Notes: generated from the letters alone by a model not told the origin. Numbered from the stretch's first letter, positions 22,241-34,027 are shown. The stretch: DNA of 64,000 nt from Sporodiniella umbellata (GCA_025677835.1 JAIXMR010000022.1:1-64000), one strand, 5' to 3'. Translations and numbers: made by a program.

Positions 22241-24676
22241 ATGGCAAAAAAAACAGTGCATCCTGAAAAACGAGTAAACAAAAAGGAAACTAAGCGATCT
22301 TCAGATTTAGACGATTTGCAAACACTGGAAGCTAAAGCCAACCAGCCTGTAAATTTTCATTTCAATAATCAGCCAGCACAATCATTGATACCAGTATTCT
22401 TTATTTTATATAGGAAAGTTACAAAGATACTAAGCTGTTTGAAGAGTTACCCATTTCTGAAAAGACAAAAAAAGGCTTAAAGCAATCCAACTTCAAAATG
22501 ATGACCGAGATTCAAAAGAAGGGGATTCCACTTGCGCTAGCAAAGAAAGATGTTCTTGGCGCTGCCAAAACAGGAAGCGGGAAAACACTGTCCTTTTTGA
22601 TTCCTGTAAGAATTTACATGTTCTGTGCAGTGAGTGCTAGTGAACTAAAACATTTATTAGATCTTGGAAATTTTGTTTCGCCAGCAGTGGAATTCAGCAG
22701 ATGGTTTAGGTGCACTTATCATTTCACCTACTCGGGAGTTGGCTGTTCAGATTTTCGAAGTGTTAAAAAAGATCGGCAAGTTCCACAGCTTTTCTGCAGG
22801 TTTGATTATTGGTGGCAAAGAATTTAAAGTAGAACAAGAGCGTATCAGCCGAATGAACATTTTGGTCTCAACCCCAGGTCGCCTTCTGCAACACATGGAT
22901 CAGTCTGTTGGATTTGATTGTGACAATTTGCAATGTCTCGTGTTGGATGAAGCTGATCGAATTATGGACATGGGCTTTCAAAACACTATGAATGCTATCA
23001 TTGAAAATCTTCCCCGCCACCGCCAAACGCTCATGTTTTCAGCCACACAAACCCGATCTGTCAAGGACCTTGCTCGGCTTTCTCTCAAAGATCCGGAATA
23101 TGTGGCTGTTCACGAGCGTGCAGAACACAGTACACCCAAAAGCCTTTCGCAGCACTATGTTACAGCAGAATTACCTCAAAAACTTGATATACTCTATTCT
23201 TTTGTAAAGACGCACTTGAAAACCAAAATGATTGTGTTTGTCTCTAGCTGTAAGCAAACACGTTTTGTGTTTGAGACGTTTTGTAAGCTTCAGCCTGGTA
23301 TACCCGTCATGCACTTACACGGCAAACAAAAGCAAACAAAACGTGTGGACATCTTTCGAAAATTCACGGCTACACAACATGCTCTGTTGTTTTGTACGGA
23401 TATTGCAGCTCGAGGTCTTGATTTTCCTGCAGTAGATTGGGTGGTTCAATTGGACTGTCCCGAAGACGCAGCAACTTATATTCACCGAGTAGGACGAACG
23501 GCTCGTTTCGATGCTGAAGGTCACGCTCTTTTAATTCTAGTACCTTCCGAAGTAGAAGCCATGACTGAAGAGCTGAAAAAGAAACGTGTGCCAATTGAGG
23601 AAATCAAAATCAGAACCAGCAAACAACAAACTATCCAAAAACAACTACAGAGCTTCTGTTTTCAAGACCCTGAAATCAAGTATTTAGCTCAAAGAGCTTT
23701 CGTTGCTTATATGCGATCCATTTATCTTCAGAAAAACAAAGATGTCTTTGATGTAAACGCTTTGCCAGCAGAGGAATTTGCTCACTCTCTAGGTTTGGCT
23801 GGTGCTCCCAAGATCAAGTTTGTGAAGAAGGCAGATAAAAAGATGGGCGCTACTGAACCCGTTGAGGAAGAAGAGGAAGAAGAAGAAGAAGAAGAAAGTG
23901 AAGAAAAGACGCCTGAACAAAAGACAAAGTATGATCGTATGTTCAAGCGAAAGAATCAAGATATTTTATCAGAGCACTACAGCAAACTGGTGGATTACGA
24001 AGGCGATAAGCTTCATATGGACGAAGAGGATGATGACGAAGAGTTCATGACTATCACCCGTAAAGACCATGCATTAGAAAGTGATGGAGACGACATTGCT
24101 GAAGCAGAATCAGAAAATATATCCAAGAGAAAGCAGAACATGACTAAGAAGGAAAGAATAAAGACAATGCCTCGCGGTGAAAAGTTGATTTTCGACGAAG
24201 ACGGTGAAGCACATGCACTATATGAACTTGTGAGCGAACAGGAATTCAAGAAAGATGGGGATGTCAAAGAGCAAATCAAAGCATTTATTGACGAAAAGGG
24301 CGAACTCATGAAATCAGCTGACGCAGAAGATAAAGAACTTGTGAAGCAAAAGAAACTGGAGAAGAAGATTAAGCGAAAAGAAAGAGAAAGAGCTGTAATG
24401 AAAAAATCTATATGCCGCTCGATAAATGTATTCTAACCACTTTTATTATAGGCTTTAAGAGATGAAGACGATTCTGGTGAGAGTTCCGGTGAGGATATGG
24501 ACACTGACGGTGCTTCGTCAGAAGATGATGATGACGAAGAGAGCAAAAAGAGATCCTGGGACTCGGACTCAGATGAAGAGGACGAACATGTGAATAAGAA
24601 ACAAGTCCTTGACGTTGAAGAACCTGAGACATTAGAAGACCAAGAAGCGCTCGCACTGAAGCTTTTGGGCCTTTAG
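22241..24676 (+). CDS. DBP4: DEAD-box RNA helicase DBP4 (DDX10), ribosome biogenesis
   Basis: ATP-dependent RNA helicase needed for 18S rRNA processing in the nucleolus. Exons: 22241-22348, 22414-22605, 22661-24394 and 24452-24676, giving 752 residues. Helicase motifs in order: Q motif [15 protein letters not shown], motif [11 protein letters not shown], Ia PTRELAVQ, Ib [67 protein letters not shown]. After the helicase core comes the DBP4-type extension with [19 protein letters not shown] and the sequence [17 protein letters not shown] long acidic, Lys-rich tail follows (Glu run at 23866-23900) and ends [14 protein letters not shown]. The first helicase exon needs the intron at 22349-22413; without it the frame is lost. 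Length agrees with yeast Dbp4 (770). Confidence 0.95.
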
Positions 24677-25016
24677 ATTTTTAATTTCACTGTACAAAAC
24701 TATAAAAGAGTTTTTTTTTTTTTTTTTTTTCGATTTTTATACTACTTTACAGTCTGTTGCTGCTTCCTTTTATACTGTATAGTGCCTTGATTTGAGCAAG
24801 ACAGCTATTTTGGCTATTCTTTCACCTCTATGTTCATGGCTACCCACCGTCATTTTTGGCAAGTTTTAAAAAGGCACTTTTTTATTACTTCTGTTTAGAG
24901 CTTTATATAATAATTAGCCGGGTGCTAACTTTAGTTCCAAACAAACAACAAAAGAGACGACTGAAAGCGTGTTGGCCATGTTAGAACTATATATTCCACG
25001 CATTTTTATTATTTGA
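24677..25016. other. Convergent 3' spacer
   Basis: Short spacer between the convergent stops of DBP4 and BUB2. It contains an 18-base poly-T run (24713-24730). Nothing else is recognised. Confidence 0.5.
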
Positions 25017-26171
25017 CTAAAAACCCTGTTCTATTCGTAAATACGCCGGTAAATCTTCATCTGCCCCTTGATCAAGCTCCGAGTTGGCAGCAACCCCCAA
25101 ACTGTCAGCTATTGATTCATTGTAAGCATGGTCAACCAGTTTTTGGTGAAGATCGGGTGAAAGAGCTTTGCATAGAGATTTGGTCATTTTTATTATGTCT
25201 TTAGCTCGAAGAGGAGGCAAGACACGTAAAATCTTATAAGGACTTTGACTTTGAAGAATATCCGTGCGAATCAAAGCCATCTGTGCGATAACAAACAGGA
25301 CATTGAGATGAGTTCCACATGCAAGCATATAATCCCACAATTTCAGAAGCTCTAAAAGAGGAGGGGTGCAAGCTGAGAAAGTCATGATGGCTACAAGGAG
25401 TTTTTTATTAGCAAAACAGAGCCACTAAAAACGGTCTTACGTGCAAAAGCGTAGACTGTGGCCGACAGGTTTTTCCCGCGTAGATATCCATATAATGTAG
25501 GATCCAAATACCTTAAACAAAGCTCAAAAAGCTACTGACTTTTAGCTTCTTTGTTTTGAAAATACACAAGTTTTTTTTTTTTTTTTTGTTACCCGAATAC
25601 CACAATGAACCCCTTTCATAGTAGGCTGAACATACAAGGGACAGCATCTAAAGATGAACTTTGAAAAAGCAAAGAAAGCTTCCATTTCAGACATAACCAT
25701 TAAGAAAGGAGCTGCCAATACATTCATGCCTTGTAGATAGGTGATATTGGCTATGTGCCATTCATTGATATCAGATCTGATACTGTCTATATGAGGATCT
25801 GGGAAAAAGACATGAACTGATCGGTAGAGATGCAACGTGTGATTACCTTTTTCGTTGGTCCATACAAATGCGTTTAAAAGACGAATCAGCATGTCTTCAG
25901 ATACGTGTTCCAGAAAGCTTGTGTCTGTTGCCATTGTCCGAAACGTGTCGTTTCGAATCTTCTCATCCAACGCGCTTGGCCCAAGTTCTATAAGATGAAT
26001 ATAGCTTGCTGCTGACAATGTATTAACACCGAGCAATAGCTTCCACAGCTTGCCTCGAAGTTTGTGAGGACATGATTGTGTAGATATAGCTGTCTTTAAG
26101 TCCAGCAGACTTCTTTGCGTTTCTTTTGGTGTAGTATGCTTACGGCTGAGTATGGCTGTCAATTCGTCCAT
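25017..26171 (-). CDS. BUB2: TBC-domain GTPase activator BUB2, mitotic exit checkpoint
   Basis: GTPase-activating protein (with Bfa1) for the Tem1/Spg1 GTPase that restrains mitotic exit or septation at the spindle pole body. Three exons read right to left: 25593-26171, 25441-25531 and 25017-25390, giving 347 residues. The TBC blocks are visible: LRGKLWKLLLGV (the ROxW-type motif), then ITYLQGMNVLAAPFLMVM, where the family IxxDxxR motif appears as IDSIRSDI and the YxQGMN motif supplies the glutamine finger. The second part reads YLDPTLYGYLRGKNLSATVYAF, then FSACTPPLLELLKLWDYMLACG, a hallmark of the BUB2 family. The tail is acidic (DQGADEDLPAYLR). I started at the ATG of MDELTA at 26171. The in-frame upstream ATG would add an unlikely Phe/Leu-rich stretch. 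Confidence 0.92.
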
Positions 26172-26332
26172 AAGAGCACAAATAGAGAAAGAAAGAAGTA
26201 AAAGAGTAAAAAGGTCAAACAAGACATGGAAAAAAAAAAAGAGAGAGAGAGAGAACAATGAAATCTAAACATATTTCCTTGAAAGGCGAGTTGTTGTTAT
26301 AGTTGATCATGTACATAAAACAAATTATTTAT

Positions 26333-26722
26333 TTAAAGCTTTGCTGTAGGGTTTACAGACTTGAATACGTTATCCAACTTCATGGCCAACATAATTTGAC
26401 CCTTCACCTTGAGCTTACCGCTCATATAAGCCTTCTGGCCGTTCAATTTACCAGTAGCCAAGTCCACAAAGTCTTGATCTTTCAATGACAAGATAGCGTC
26501 AGGCTTGGTGGGACCTTTACCACGGAACACTTTGCCTTCTTTTTTTACATCGACTGTAAAGATTTCTTCTTTGCCTTCGCTGTTTTTAATTACAAATTGG
26601 AAGATACCGTTGACTTGTTTGACCAACTTGGCTCTTTCTTCGGGGCTGAAGGCATCAAAGGCTTTGTTAAGTTCAGCAATTAATTCAGAGCTTTTGAAAC
26701 CGGGAACGACAATATCAGACAT
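26333..26722 (-). CDS. SCP2 sterol-carrier-domain protein, peroxisomal
   Basis: Single-exon protein of 129 residues consisting of one SCP2 domain. It starts SDIVVPGFKSSELIAELNKAFDAF and includes VNGIFQFVIKN, FTVDVKKEGKVFRGKGPTKPDAILSLKDQDFVDLATGKLNGQKAYMSGKLKVKGQIMLAMKLDNVF, all typical of fungal oleate-induced Pox18-like lipid-transfer proteins. The last three residues are AKL, a type 1 peroxisomal targeting signal. I infer a non-specific lipid transfer or fatty-acyl-CoA-binding protein of the peroxisome matrix. It is the only intronless full-size enzyme-like gene on this stretch and its codon choice looks that of a well-expressed gene (many AAG, GGC/GGT, GCC). It is transcribed in the same direction as its BUB2 and eIF2D neighbours. 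Confidence 0.95.
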   Translation of the reverse strand: MSDIVVPGFKSSELIAELNKAFDAFSPEERAKLVKQVNGIFQFVIKNSEGKEEIFTVDVKKEGKVFRGKGPTKPDAILSLKDQDFVDLATGKLNGQKAYMSGKLKVKGQIMLAMKLDNVFKSVNPTAKL

Positions 26723-26997
26723 AATAAATAAGAATAAGAATAAAGAAAAAAAAAAATCTATGCGCTTGTATGCGTCAATTTTATACCCAGTTTTTCAGCT
26801 GGGTTTTTATTTTGGCTCTTATGTCAGCTTCATCTTTACAAATAAAGATGAATTCATGTCGGTCAATCTTCCTTCACATACAGGAACAAGAAAAAATTAT
26901 CTAGGCTGTTTTAGGAAAATTAAATATTAACTAATTTTCTTTTTATGGAATGTTCAAGATTGACTAATAGTCCTTAATAAGCTTTGAGAATCCAACT

Positions 26998-29034
26998 TTA
27001 TTTCTTCTTCTTTTGTGTTTTATCGGTTGACTCAATCAGCTTTTTGGGTACGCCTCGATGTAACAAGAACTCAGTGACGTTCTTTATTTGAGGCCCTTGG
27101 ATCATGATTTCAAACAAAGGGTTTTTGGGACTGACGCCATGAACAGGATTGGCTTATGGAGAGATTAAAGTCAAAAAAAAAAAATAATAATAATAATAAT
27201 AAAGACTTACTTGTAACGCTACTAGCGCAAAGCTTGGTGAACTCCTTGACAAGTTCGTCAATATCCAGGTTATAGCTTTCAATACCTGTCACTTTGGTCA
27301 CTGTCTTTCGGCCCTGTCGTATTTCCTGTACAATCTCTATAGGCTTAGGAAGTCCTTTTTTCAACACAGGCTCTTTTTGACCCGGTAAGAGAAGTGTGTG
27401 AAATGCCTGCATTTTAGAGCTCAGTCGAGCGACCAGCTGGTCTCTTGCCAGTTGGTCAACAGTACTATATTCAGATTTTGATAGAACGGCATCACAGAGA
27501 ATAGCATTCAGGCGGATCATTCTTTTTTAAACGGGGCTTGTGAGTGTCCATGGAAAGGATGCAATATGAAGACTTACTTTTGGTTTTTAGGATTAGCCAG
27601 TGAGTTTGATTTGACGTAGTCATTGACGATTGTTCTCAGCTCGCTCAATGTATAAAGAGCGCCCTTATCTTGATCAGCCTCATCAAAGAACCGACAGACC
27701 AATGCACCGAGAGGTTTAAAGAGCTCTTGAATCTCCGCTGGCTTAGGGTCCTCTTTCTGAGGGGCAGGTCCAGAAGGAGTGGAGTGTTCCAAGGTCTTAT
27801 ATCGAGAAAGGCCCTCTAAGGACGGATGAGACCATTGAACTGAAGTAATTACTAGCTCTCCCCGCTGTTCCTTTGTCTTTAGTAGCCCTGTTTTTTCTAC
27901 AGCTTTCATAAACTTCTGGAGCTTTTTCCAACTAGACCGTTTAATATCAACAGCCTCAGCACCGATTGGGCGAGAGGGCATCACGTAAGCTGAATAGAAA
28001 GAGGAAGCAGAAACGGGAAAGACATTTGTGTTATCAGACGTTACTTTATACACCAAAGCGTGATAAAGTGATGTTTTCAGCACGTTATCTATCTCTGGTT
28101 GACAAGTTTTTAAGTAATACGCTCTAAAATCTTTGGTACATTCGAACTTACCCTCAGTACTCATCTGTACAGCAGGTTTTTCTTCCTTTGCAGTATTGTC
28201 TTGTTGAATTATTTCAGGCTCTTTTTCTGACAGTGTCTGATCTTCTGCTTCACTTTCTATATCTGAATCTTGAGGTATCTCAGGCGGTTCCGATTTATCG
28301 CCCATGCTCCATAAGCAGTCTTGGAATACATGTAGGATATGAACTGCTTTTCCTTTCATGCCTGAACGCGGTTTGATCTCAGAAGTAGGCAATGCCATAG
28401 TACCAATAGCCAAAGGATATCTACCCATCGAGTTATTTTTGTTTTGTTTTTTTTTTTTTTTTTGCCTATTCACGCGTCTTTTTCGAGCTTACAGATATCC
28501 TCGAACAGTGATAGCGACCAGATCTCCTTGATCGAGTTGAGGTAGTATTCCTGTAGAGTCAGGTACTAAGCCGGGTATCATCAAATCTATGTGGATAGTA
28601 ACAATATACGTTTAGTCTACATGAGTACTGTCTCTATTGACTGTAGTTTTATCACAAGTCACCTGCGCCTTCTATTAGTTTTTGTACGACGGGCGACCAA
28701 GTATAGAGAGTGGGAAGCATTGTCGGATATTGCCAGGCGGTATACACTGTTTTGCTATGAGTCAAGACATTGTACCAAGTCCTTGGTTATTACCTGTTGG
28801 AACGGGAGGCAAGTTCTCAATAGATAGCCACAGAGGCTGGTTAGGGTCAGTCACATAAAGAATGCCAGAAGTTCCAGCATTCGTAGTGAATTTGGCTGAG
28901 CGTAGATCTTCAGGCATAACAAGTTGATCTTTCAAGTCTGGAAAAGCTTCCCAAGCTTCATTTTGAAAACGACGTCGATCGGAAGAGCGCAAGGCGCTGA
29001 ATGTTTTCAAATGTGCAATAGGCTTCTTAAACAT
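26998..29034 (-). CDS. TMA64: eIF2D / Tma64 translation factor
   Basis: Non-canonical initiation, recycling and reinitiation factor. Six exons read right to left: 28794-29034, 28663-28746, 28493-28586, 27578-28420, 27211-27521 and 26998-27152, giving 575 residues, the usual family size. Order of domains: an N-terminal ligatin/DUF1947-like part (MFKKPIAHLKTFSALRSSDRRRFQ), then a PUA domain (DLMIPGL, GDLVAITVRGYLYPLAIGTM, GKAVHILHVFQDCLW), an acidic linker, a winged-helix part (DNVLKTSLYHALVYKV, VDIKRSSWKKLQKFMKA), a SWIB/MDM2-like domain (ELRTIVNDYVKSNSL), and a C-terminal SUI1 domain. The SUI1 part reads VTKVTGIESYNLDIDELVKEF, then HGVSPKNPLFEIMIQGPQIKNVTEFLLHRGVPKK. The intron ahead of exon 5 ends AAAAAG and the one ahead of exon 6 ends CATAAG, both lacking the usual pyrimidine before AG. 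Confidence 0.94.
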
Positions 29035-29274
29035 GAGTCAATTATCGTTAAAATGACCACTTTTTTTTATTTTTATTTTCTTTCAGTTTAGCTTTAGCGG
29101 AAGTTGAAAGCCAAAAAAAAAAAAAAAGTAGTGTGTGTAGCACCTAATGGAACAATTATTTAAAGCGTGCATTGTCTGGTTGCTTTCCTTTTATTTTTGT
29201 TTTTATTTTGTTTTAGCTTTTGTTTTTATTTTATTTTTTCTTCTTTTTCAATCAATTATACCTGTAGAGTTAAT

Positions 29275-30670
29275 ATGGTCTTCATGCGCTCTAGTACATT
29301 GTTTGTTTCTTTGTCTTTATTCTTTCTACCCGTGCTAGTGCTGTGTGTGGTATTGTGCCTGCCGTTTGTCACGTTTGTTACGGGTATACACACCTGGAAA
29401 CAATTATCAAAAAAAAAAAAAAAAATAGAGAGAGAATCTAAGTGCTTTTGTTTGTAGTCGGGCTTTATGTGAATGCTTGGATAGTCTGTTTTTTTGAAAA
29501 GAAGCCTATACCCTATCACCCAGCCAAGGTGGTGAAAGTCAACCTGGGATTTGTAGGTCAAGCGTGGAGCTGGATCCAATCTCTACCCACTTTGGCAATT
29601 AACCTTTACTGGAGACATCGTCTGGACGAAAAGAGATTCCAGGAGATTGTAAGGTAAAGCAGGCAAACCAAACTATATGTATCGATTCTCAAAGCCGACG
29701 TTTAGCACAAATATACCCTACAATTCGACCGGCTGTCTAGATATATACCACCCAGGAAGAGATCGGTCGCCAATCGTGGTTTTTTTCTACGGAGATGACC
29801 TATTCCCCAAACATAAGTTTCTTTACGGAGCGTTTTCCAATGCTCTAAGAGAGCTGGGCTATGTTGTGGTTGTACCTGATCATCAGAGCAGTTTCAAGGA
29901 TACGAGAGAACTAGTTCGGTGGGTGCATGAGCATGCAAAAGAAATTCATGGAGACCCTGATATGATCTATATGATGGTATAAAAACACATCTTGTTTGAA
30001 ATAGGCTCAAGAAAACTGATATCCTCTTACTAGGGGCACGGTTCAGGCGCTCATCTAATAGCACAGGTCGTGCTGTCGGATGTGATTGAAAAAGCCAAAC
30101 ATCATCATTTAATCTCTCGTATGGACGGAAAACACGATGCTAGCCAGCCCAGTGGCTTCTTGCCTCCGGTGGAAGGGCTATTGCTGTAAGTCCTGTTTTT
30201 AATCAAATACACACATGAGTGTATGTGTGACTCGGATTGTTTACATGTACCTCAAATAAAATAGATTCTCAGGCACATATGAAAATGAGGAAAAATCAAA
30301 CTCTCCTGTACGACTGATAGAGGAAAACGCCCAACTTTTTGTAGACTCTCAAGATATAGTCGATCTATGGCCAAGAATCTTGTTGTTACATGGCCAGAGG
30401 GACAAGGTAGTGCATGTGGAACAATCGACTCGAATGTTTGATGCACTAAGTCATGTGTTGCCTACAGAACGACGAGAGAAAGTAGACGTCAGAATGAGAC
30501 TCTATAAGCGTATGAACCACCAAGAATCAGTGACCGGTAATTGCTCCAATCCCTATGCCTTTTAACTTACTTTCTAGAAAGCTCTAATGCCGACTTTATT
30601 TAAATCCAATCTGCAACAATCACTGAAACGTGATGTTCAAGATTTCGTTCATGAGCCAACTCACTTATGA
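29275..30670 (+). CDS. Alpha/beta hydrolase, isoprenylcysteine methylesterase-like
   Basis: Exons: 29275-29383, 29458-29648, 29695-29976, 30034-30185, 30265-30536 and 30582-30670, about 364 residues. The N-terminus has a hydrophobic signal-anchor (LFFLPVLVLCVVLCLPFVTFV) and a second hydrophobic stretch, so it is probably an ER membrane protein. The hydrolase part has TGCLDIYHPG and SPIVVFFYGDDLF at the oxyanion-hole position. The nucleophile elbow is GHGSGAH (Ser in the middle). An acidic residue lies in LLLHGQRDKVVHVEQS, and a candidate His in RMNHQE. The layout resembles plant and metazoan isoprenylcysteine methylesterases and related carboxylesterases; the exact substrate is inferred only. 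Two introns end in AAAG, and the last junction is the least certain: using the upstream TAG instead would give a short alternative tail. The stop overlaps the neighbouring minus-strand gene by six bases. Confidence 0.78.
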
Positions 30671-31285
30671 AACAAACTCCCAAATTTTAATAAATACTTC
30701 TTGGCCGCCTATATACCAAAGTAGTAGACTGGATCCGATCGCCATGTTTAGCGCAGGCCGCTCTGTGGACGTTTCGGTCTGTGTTTGAGCTTTTGTGTTT
30801 GAGTGTAAAGTCGTAGGCGTCCATGCTTCCCTATATCTCTGACTTCTTGAGCCTCGAGAGCTTACTTTCATCTCAAAAGCCTCTACCCATTCCTTGTGAA
30901 CGTCATTGTCCATCTCAATCGTTTTCTTTGGCTTTTCTGGCTCATAGACTTCAGTGGGTCGAGGTGACTGAGCAATCTTTTTAAAAAAGGCCTCATTCAA
31001 AGGGTGTGGTCCTTTGACCATCGTTTTCTTATTCCGGCTTGCCGAATGTCCGCGATGAGCTACCTTGTTTTCGAAGGCATCTACCCACTGCGTGTCGATC
31101 TCTTTTGAGGTTAGCATCTGATCGATCCAGTCGTTTTTCGATCCCGCTAAAAGCTCAAGATTGTGTTCTTTAGCTATTCTTGATAACTCGGTTCTCTTTA
31201 TCTTGCTGAGCGCTTCTCGTGTCCATTCCTGTGAGTGTAAAGAGCGGCAAAATACGGTCTGGACAGAACGTTTAAAAAGCGCCAT
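30665..31285 (-). CDS. Small mitochondrial-type membrane protein, function unknown
   Basis: Intronless gene of 206 residues. I do not recognise a named family. The start region (MALFKRSVQTVFCRSLHSQEW) is rich in Arg, Ser and hydrophobic residues and lacks acids until Glu-20, as in a mitochondrial presequence. Residues about 22-50 (EALSKIKRTELSRIAKEHNLELLAGSKNDWIDQML) have the spacing of a SAP/HeH-like helix-extended-helix motif. Two similar stretches follow: DTQWVDAFENKVAHRG and HKEWVEAFEMKVSSRG, an internal duplication. A C-terminal hydrophobic helix (MAIGSSLLLWYIGGQEVFI) could span a membrane. I infer a mitochondrial membrane protein with an internal repeat. Its 3' end overlaps the convergent hydrolase gene by six bases. 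I chose the ATG at 31285 because it starts the presequence-like part. Confidence 0.7.
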   Translation of the reverse strand: MALFKRSVQTVFCRSLHSQEWTREALSKIKRTELSRIAKEHNLELLAGSKNDWIDQMLTSKEIDTQWVDAFENKVAHRGHSASRNKKTMVKGPHPLNEAFFKKIAQSPRPTEVYEPEKPKKTIEMDNDVHKEWVEAFEMKVSSRGSRSQRYREAWTPTTLHSNTKAQTQTETSTERPALNMAIGSSLLLWYIGGQEVFIKIWEFVS

Positions 31286-31492
31286 AGTTGAATAAAGAAA
31301 GAAATCCTCCCAAAAAAAAGATTTTATTTTTCGTTTGCTTACTGTGTGCAAACGAATGGCGGTGGAAAGTTTACGCAGAGAGGTCACCTTCCTGTTTTTG
31401 AATGTCCGGTTAGAAATCATGCAATTTTCTTTACAGCCCTTTATCTACCCAGTCTTCACACAGCCTTTTTCTTTTGTTTTCTAGTCATAAAC

Positions 31493-32193
31493 ATGTCCAC
31501 TGAAATAACCAAGCAAGATACTCTAATTCACCATGAAGAACACGACCGAGATCTGAGTCGAGTGATCATGGTCTGTCTGGACGATGAGTCGGCCGAGACT
31601 ACCTTTCATTGGGCTTTGGATAACTTTATTGTGCCCCATAAAGATTTGGTAAAAACAGAAAGTAAAAGACTGTATTGAACTTTTTCTTTAAGATTGTGTT
31701 GGTACATGTACGAGCAGTAGATATTCCAGTCGCTCCCTACATCAACACCACAGGCTACATAGACGACGTTGCGGAAGAGCGAAGAGAGATGAGCCACCGT
31801 TTGTTGAAACGCTATGCTCATAACCTTTACAACAAAAAAGTAAGGCTTACCCTGTTTGATAAAATATGACGTGGGCTAAGATCCGGGTCTTTAGATTGCC
31901 TGTAAGGCCATATCGATGGTGGGCGAACCTAAAGTTGAACTATTGAGAAAATGTGAAGAGATAAAGACCGATGTAGTCTTGATGGGTGCTCGAAAGATGG
32001 GTGCTATCAAAAGGTAAGAAGACAGGAATGGGGGCTACCTTTACTCACCTTGTCTCTCTTCAGAACTTTGTTAGGAAGTGTCAGTGACTATCTTGTACAC
32101 CATGCTCCCTGTACAGTGATTGTTTCTAAACCGATGGAGCCTGAGCATACAGAAGAACGCAGAAAGTCTATTCAAACACTCACATCCAACTAA
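31493..32193 (+). CDS. Universal stress protein (UspA) family protein
   Basis: Exons: 31493-31648, 31693-31839, 31895-32013 and 32064-32193, giving 183 residues. The fold of UspA is visible: strand 1 SRVIMVCLDDESAETTFHWALDNF, strand 2 IVLVHVRAV, the helix RREMSHRLLKRYAHNLYNKK, then AISMVGEPKVELLRKCEEIKTDVVLMGARKMG. The ATP-binding type signature G-2x-G-9x-G-S/T is represented by GARKMGAIKRTLLGSVSDYLVHHAPCTVIVSKP. Such proteins are common in filamentous and early fungi and bind ATP or AMP. Their cellular role is usually unknown. The intron ahead of exon 2 ends TTTAAG. All joins are in frame. Confidence 0.88.
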
Positions 32194-32768
32194 GAGCTTC
32201 TAATAAACTACAAATGCCCTAAAACGATCCGATTGTGTCTCGAGCCCTGATCCGGAGAAGATCCGATAGTGCCTGGTTCGTATACGAGCTCTAAATAGGC
32301 CCCATTTTCTCTATTTGAAAGTCTGTGTGACGTCTACACCAAATACTTTCAAGTGTAAATGTTGAATGAATGACGCACACACCCTTGGGTTTTGTGGGCT
32401 CATACTTGTTCCGTATGCGATCATCTGTGACAGTATGTCTAAACTGCCCTTGATACAAACTTAAAAGAAGACATGGACTTGGAAAGACGTGTTAAGGAGG
32501 ATCAATACCTTCCTCTAGACGCGTTTTAGTAAAGGAAGTTTAGTATGGAGACTTGTTTAGAAAAGGCAAGGACGTTTTCTTTGTTTTCTATGTCCGAAGG
32601 TATCTTTCGGGATGGAACTTCCCTTTTTTAGGCTACACAAATGGGTTCCTCTTTTTTTTTTTTTGTACTCCTTTAAAACAAAGAGTTTTTGTTTTACTTT
32701 TTTTTTTTTTTTTTTTGGTGGGCTTTACTTTTTCTTTTTCCCAAAAATAAAAAACAAAAAATAAAGAA
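32194..32768. other. Intergenic region, tricalbin promoter side
   Basis: No gene recognised. Two T-runs (32651-32664 and 32697-32717) lie just upstream of the tricalbin start and look like the pyrimidine-rich 5' leaders seen ahead of many genes here. Confidence 0.5.
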
Positions 32769-33995
32769 ATGTCTAGCGAAAAAGACAGTATACCAGTGGA
32801 ACAAAAGATAGTGGAAAAGAGTGAATCTATGACACCTGCCGACAAGAAGGCAGAGTTAGAAGATCGAGCCAAGGTGGTATTGGACAGTTTGCCCAGTATG
32901 CCCTCTGCTATTCTGGGTAACGACCAAGGAACAAACGACTCTTCAGTGATTGCTGCTGCTTTGGCTGCTGCTAACGCAAAACCTGTTCAAAATGCCGCGC
33001 CTGGTGCTTTTGTGCCAAAGTCCAAGACAGAGGAGGCTATGATCGGCTGGAACGCGTTTTCCAAGCTGCCCAACCCAGGTGACGAAGTAGCTTTGGGCGC
33101 CTTAGCAAGCCAGCTTGGTTTGGATCAAGTGATTGAGATCTACAAAGGATCGCGTACAGAAACCAAGAACCACGAAGACATGGTCAGCCATTTCTTGAGC
33201 GAGGTTTACTATGGTGAATGGTATCATAATGCGGCTGTCATGATGTTTGCCGTCACTTTCAGCTGGTTCTTGACCTGGTGCGGTGGCGGCCTCATGGCCT
33301 GCTTGGTCATCGGTGCTTTCCTTTCCACTTACTATCAAGCTTCCATCCGCCGCTTGAGAAGAAACGTCCGTGACGATATTCAGCGTGAGATGTCAGTTCA
33401 CCGCTTGGAAACAGAAACTGAAAGCGCTGACTGGATCAACCACTTTATGTCCCGTTTCTGGCTGATTTATGAGCCCGTTCTATCCGCTCAAATTATCGAG
33501 ACAGCCGATGCTATCTTGGTCGATAGCACTCCCGCTTTTTTAGATTCAATTCGTCTTACCTCTTTTACTTTGGGTACAAAAGCACCCCGTATCGAAAGCA
33601 TCAAGACCATTACCAAAACAGAACCCAATGTCGTGGTAGGTTAAACCATTACACGCCTCCTTCTTTTTTTTTTTAACTTGACTTAGTGTATGGATTGGAA
33701 ATTCTCATTTGTACCTAACGATACCTTGGACATGACAGAGCGCGATTTGCAATCCAAAGTGAATCCCAAGATTGTTATTACAGTGCGTGTAGGCAAAGGC
33801 ATGCTGGGTGCTGGTATGCCTATTTTATTGGAAGATTTGGCTTTTAGCGGACATCTCCGCCTCAAGTTTAGAATGTTCAACGAATTCCCTCACATCAAAA
33901 CAGTAGAAGCATCCTTTTTGGATAACCCTGTGTTTGACTATGTACTGAAACCTGTAGGAGGGGAAACATTTGGCTTTGATATCAATAACGTAAGA

Positions 33996-34027
<32 letters not shown>

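Noticed and set aside
22349..22413. Tiny 20-base intron in DBP4
   Set aside because: An earlier donor (GTAAAT at 22349) gives a normal 65-base intron and keeps the frame.
32633..32872. Minus-strand frame opposite the tricalbin start
   Set aside because: It is the antisense of low-complexity T-runs and of tricalbin codons, with no independent support.
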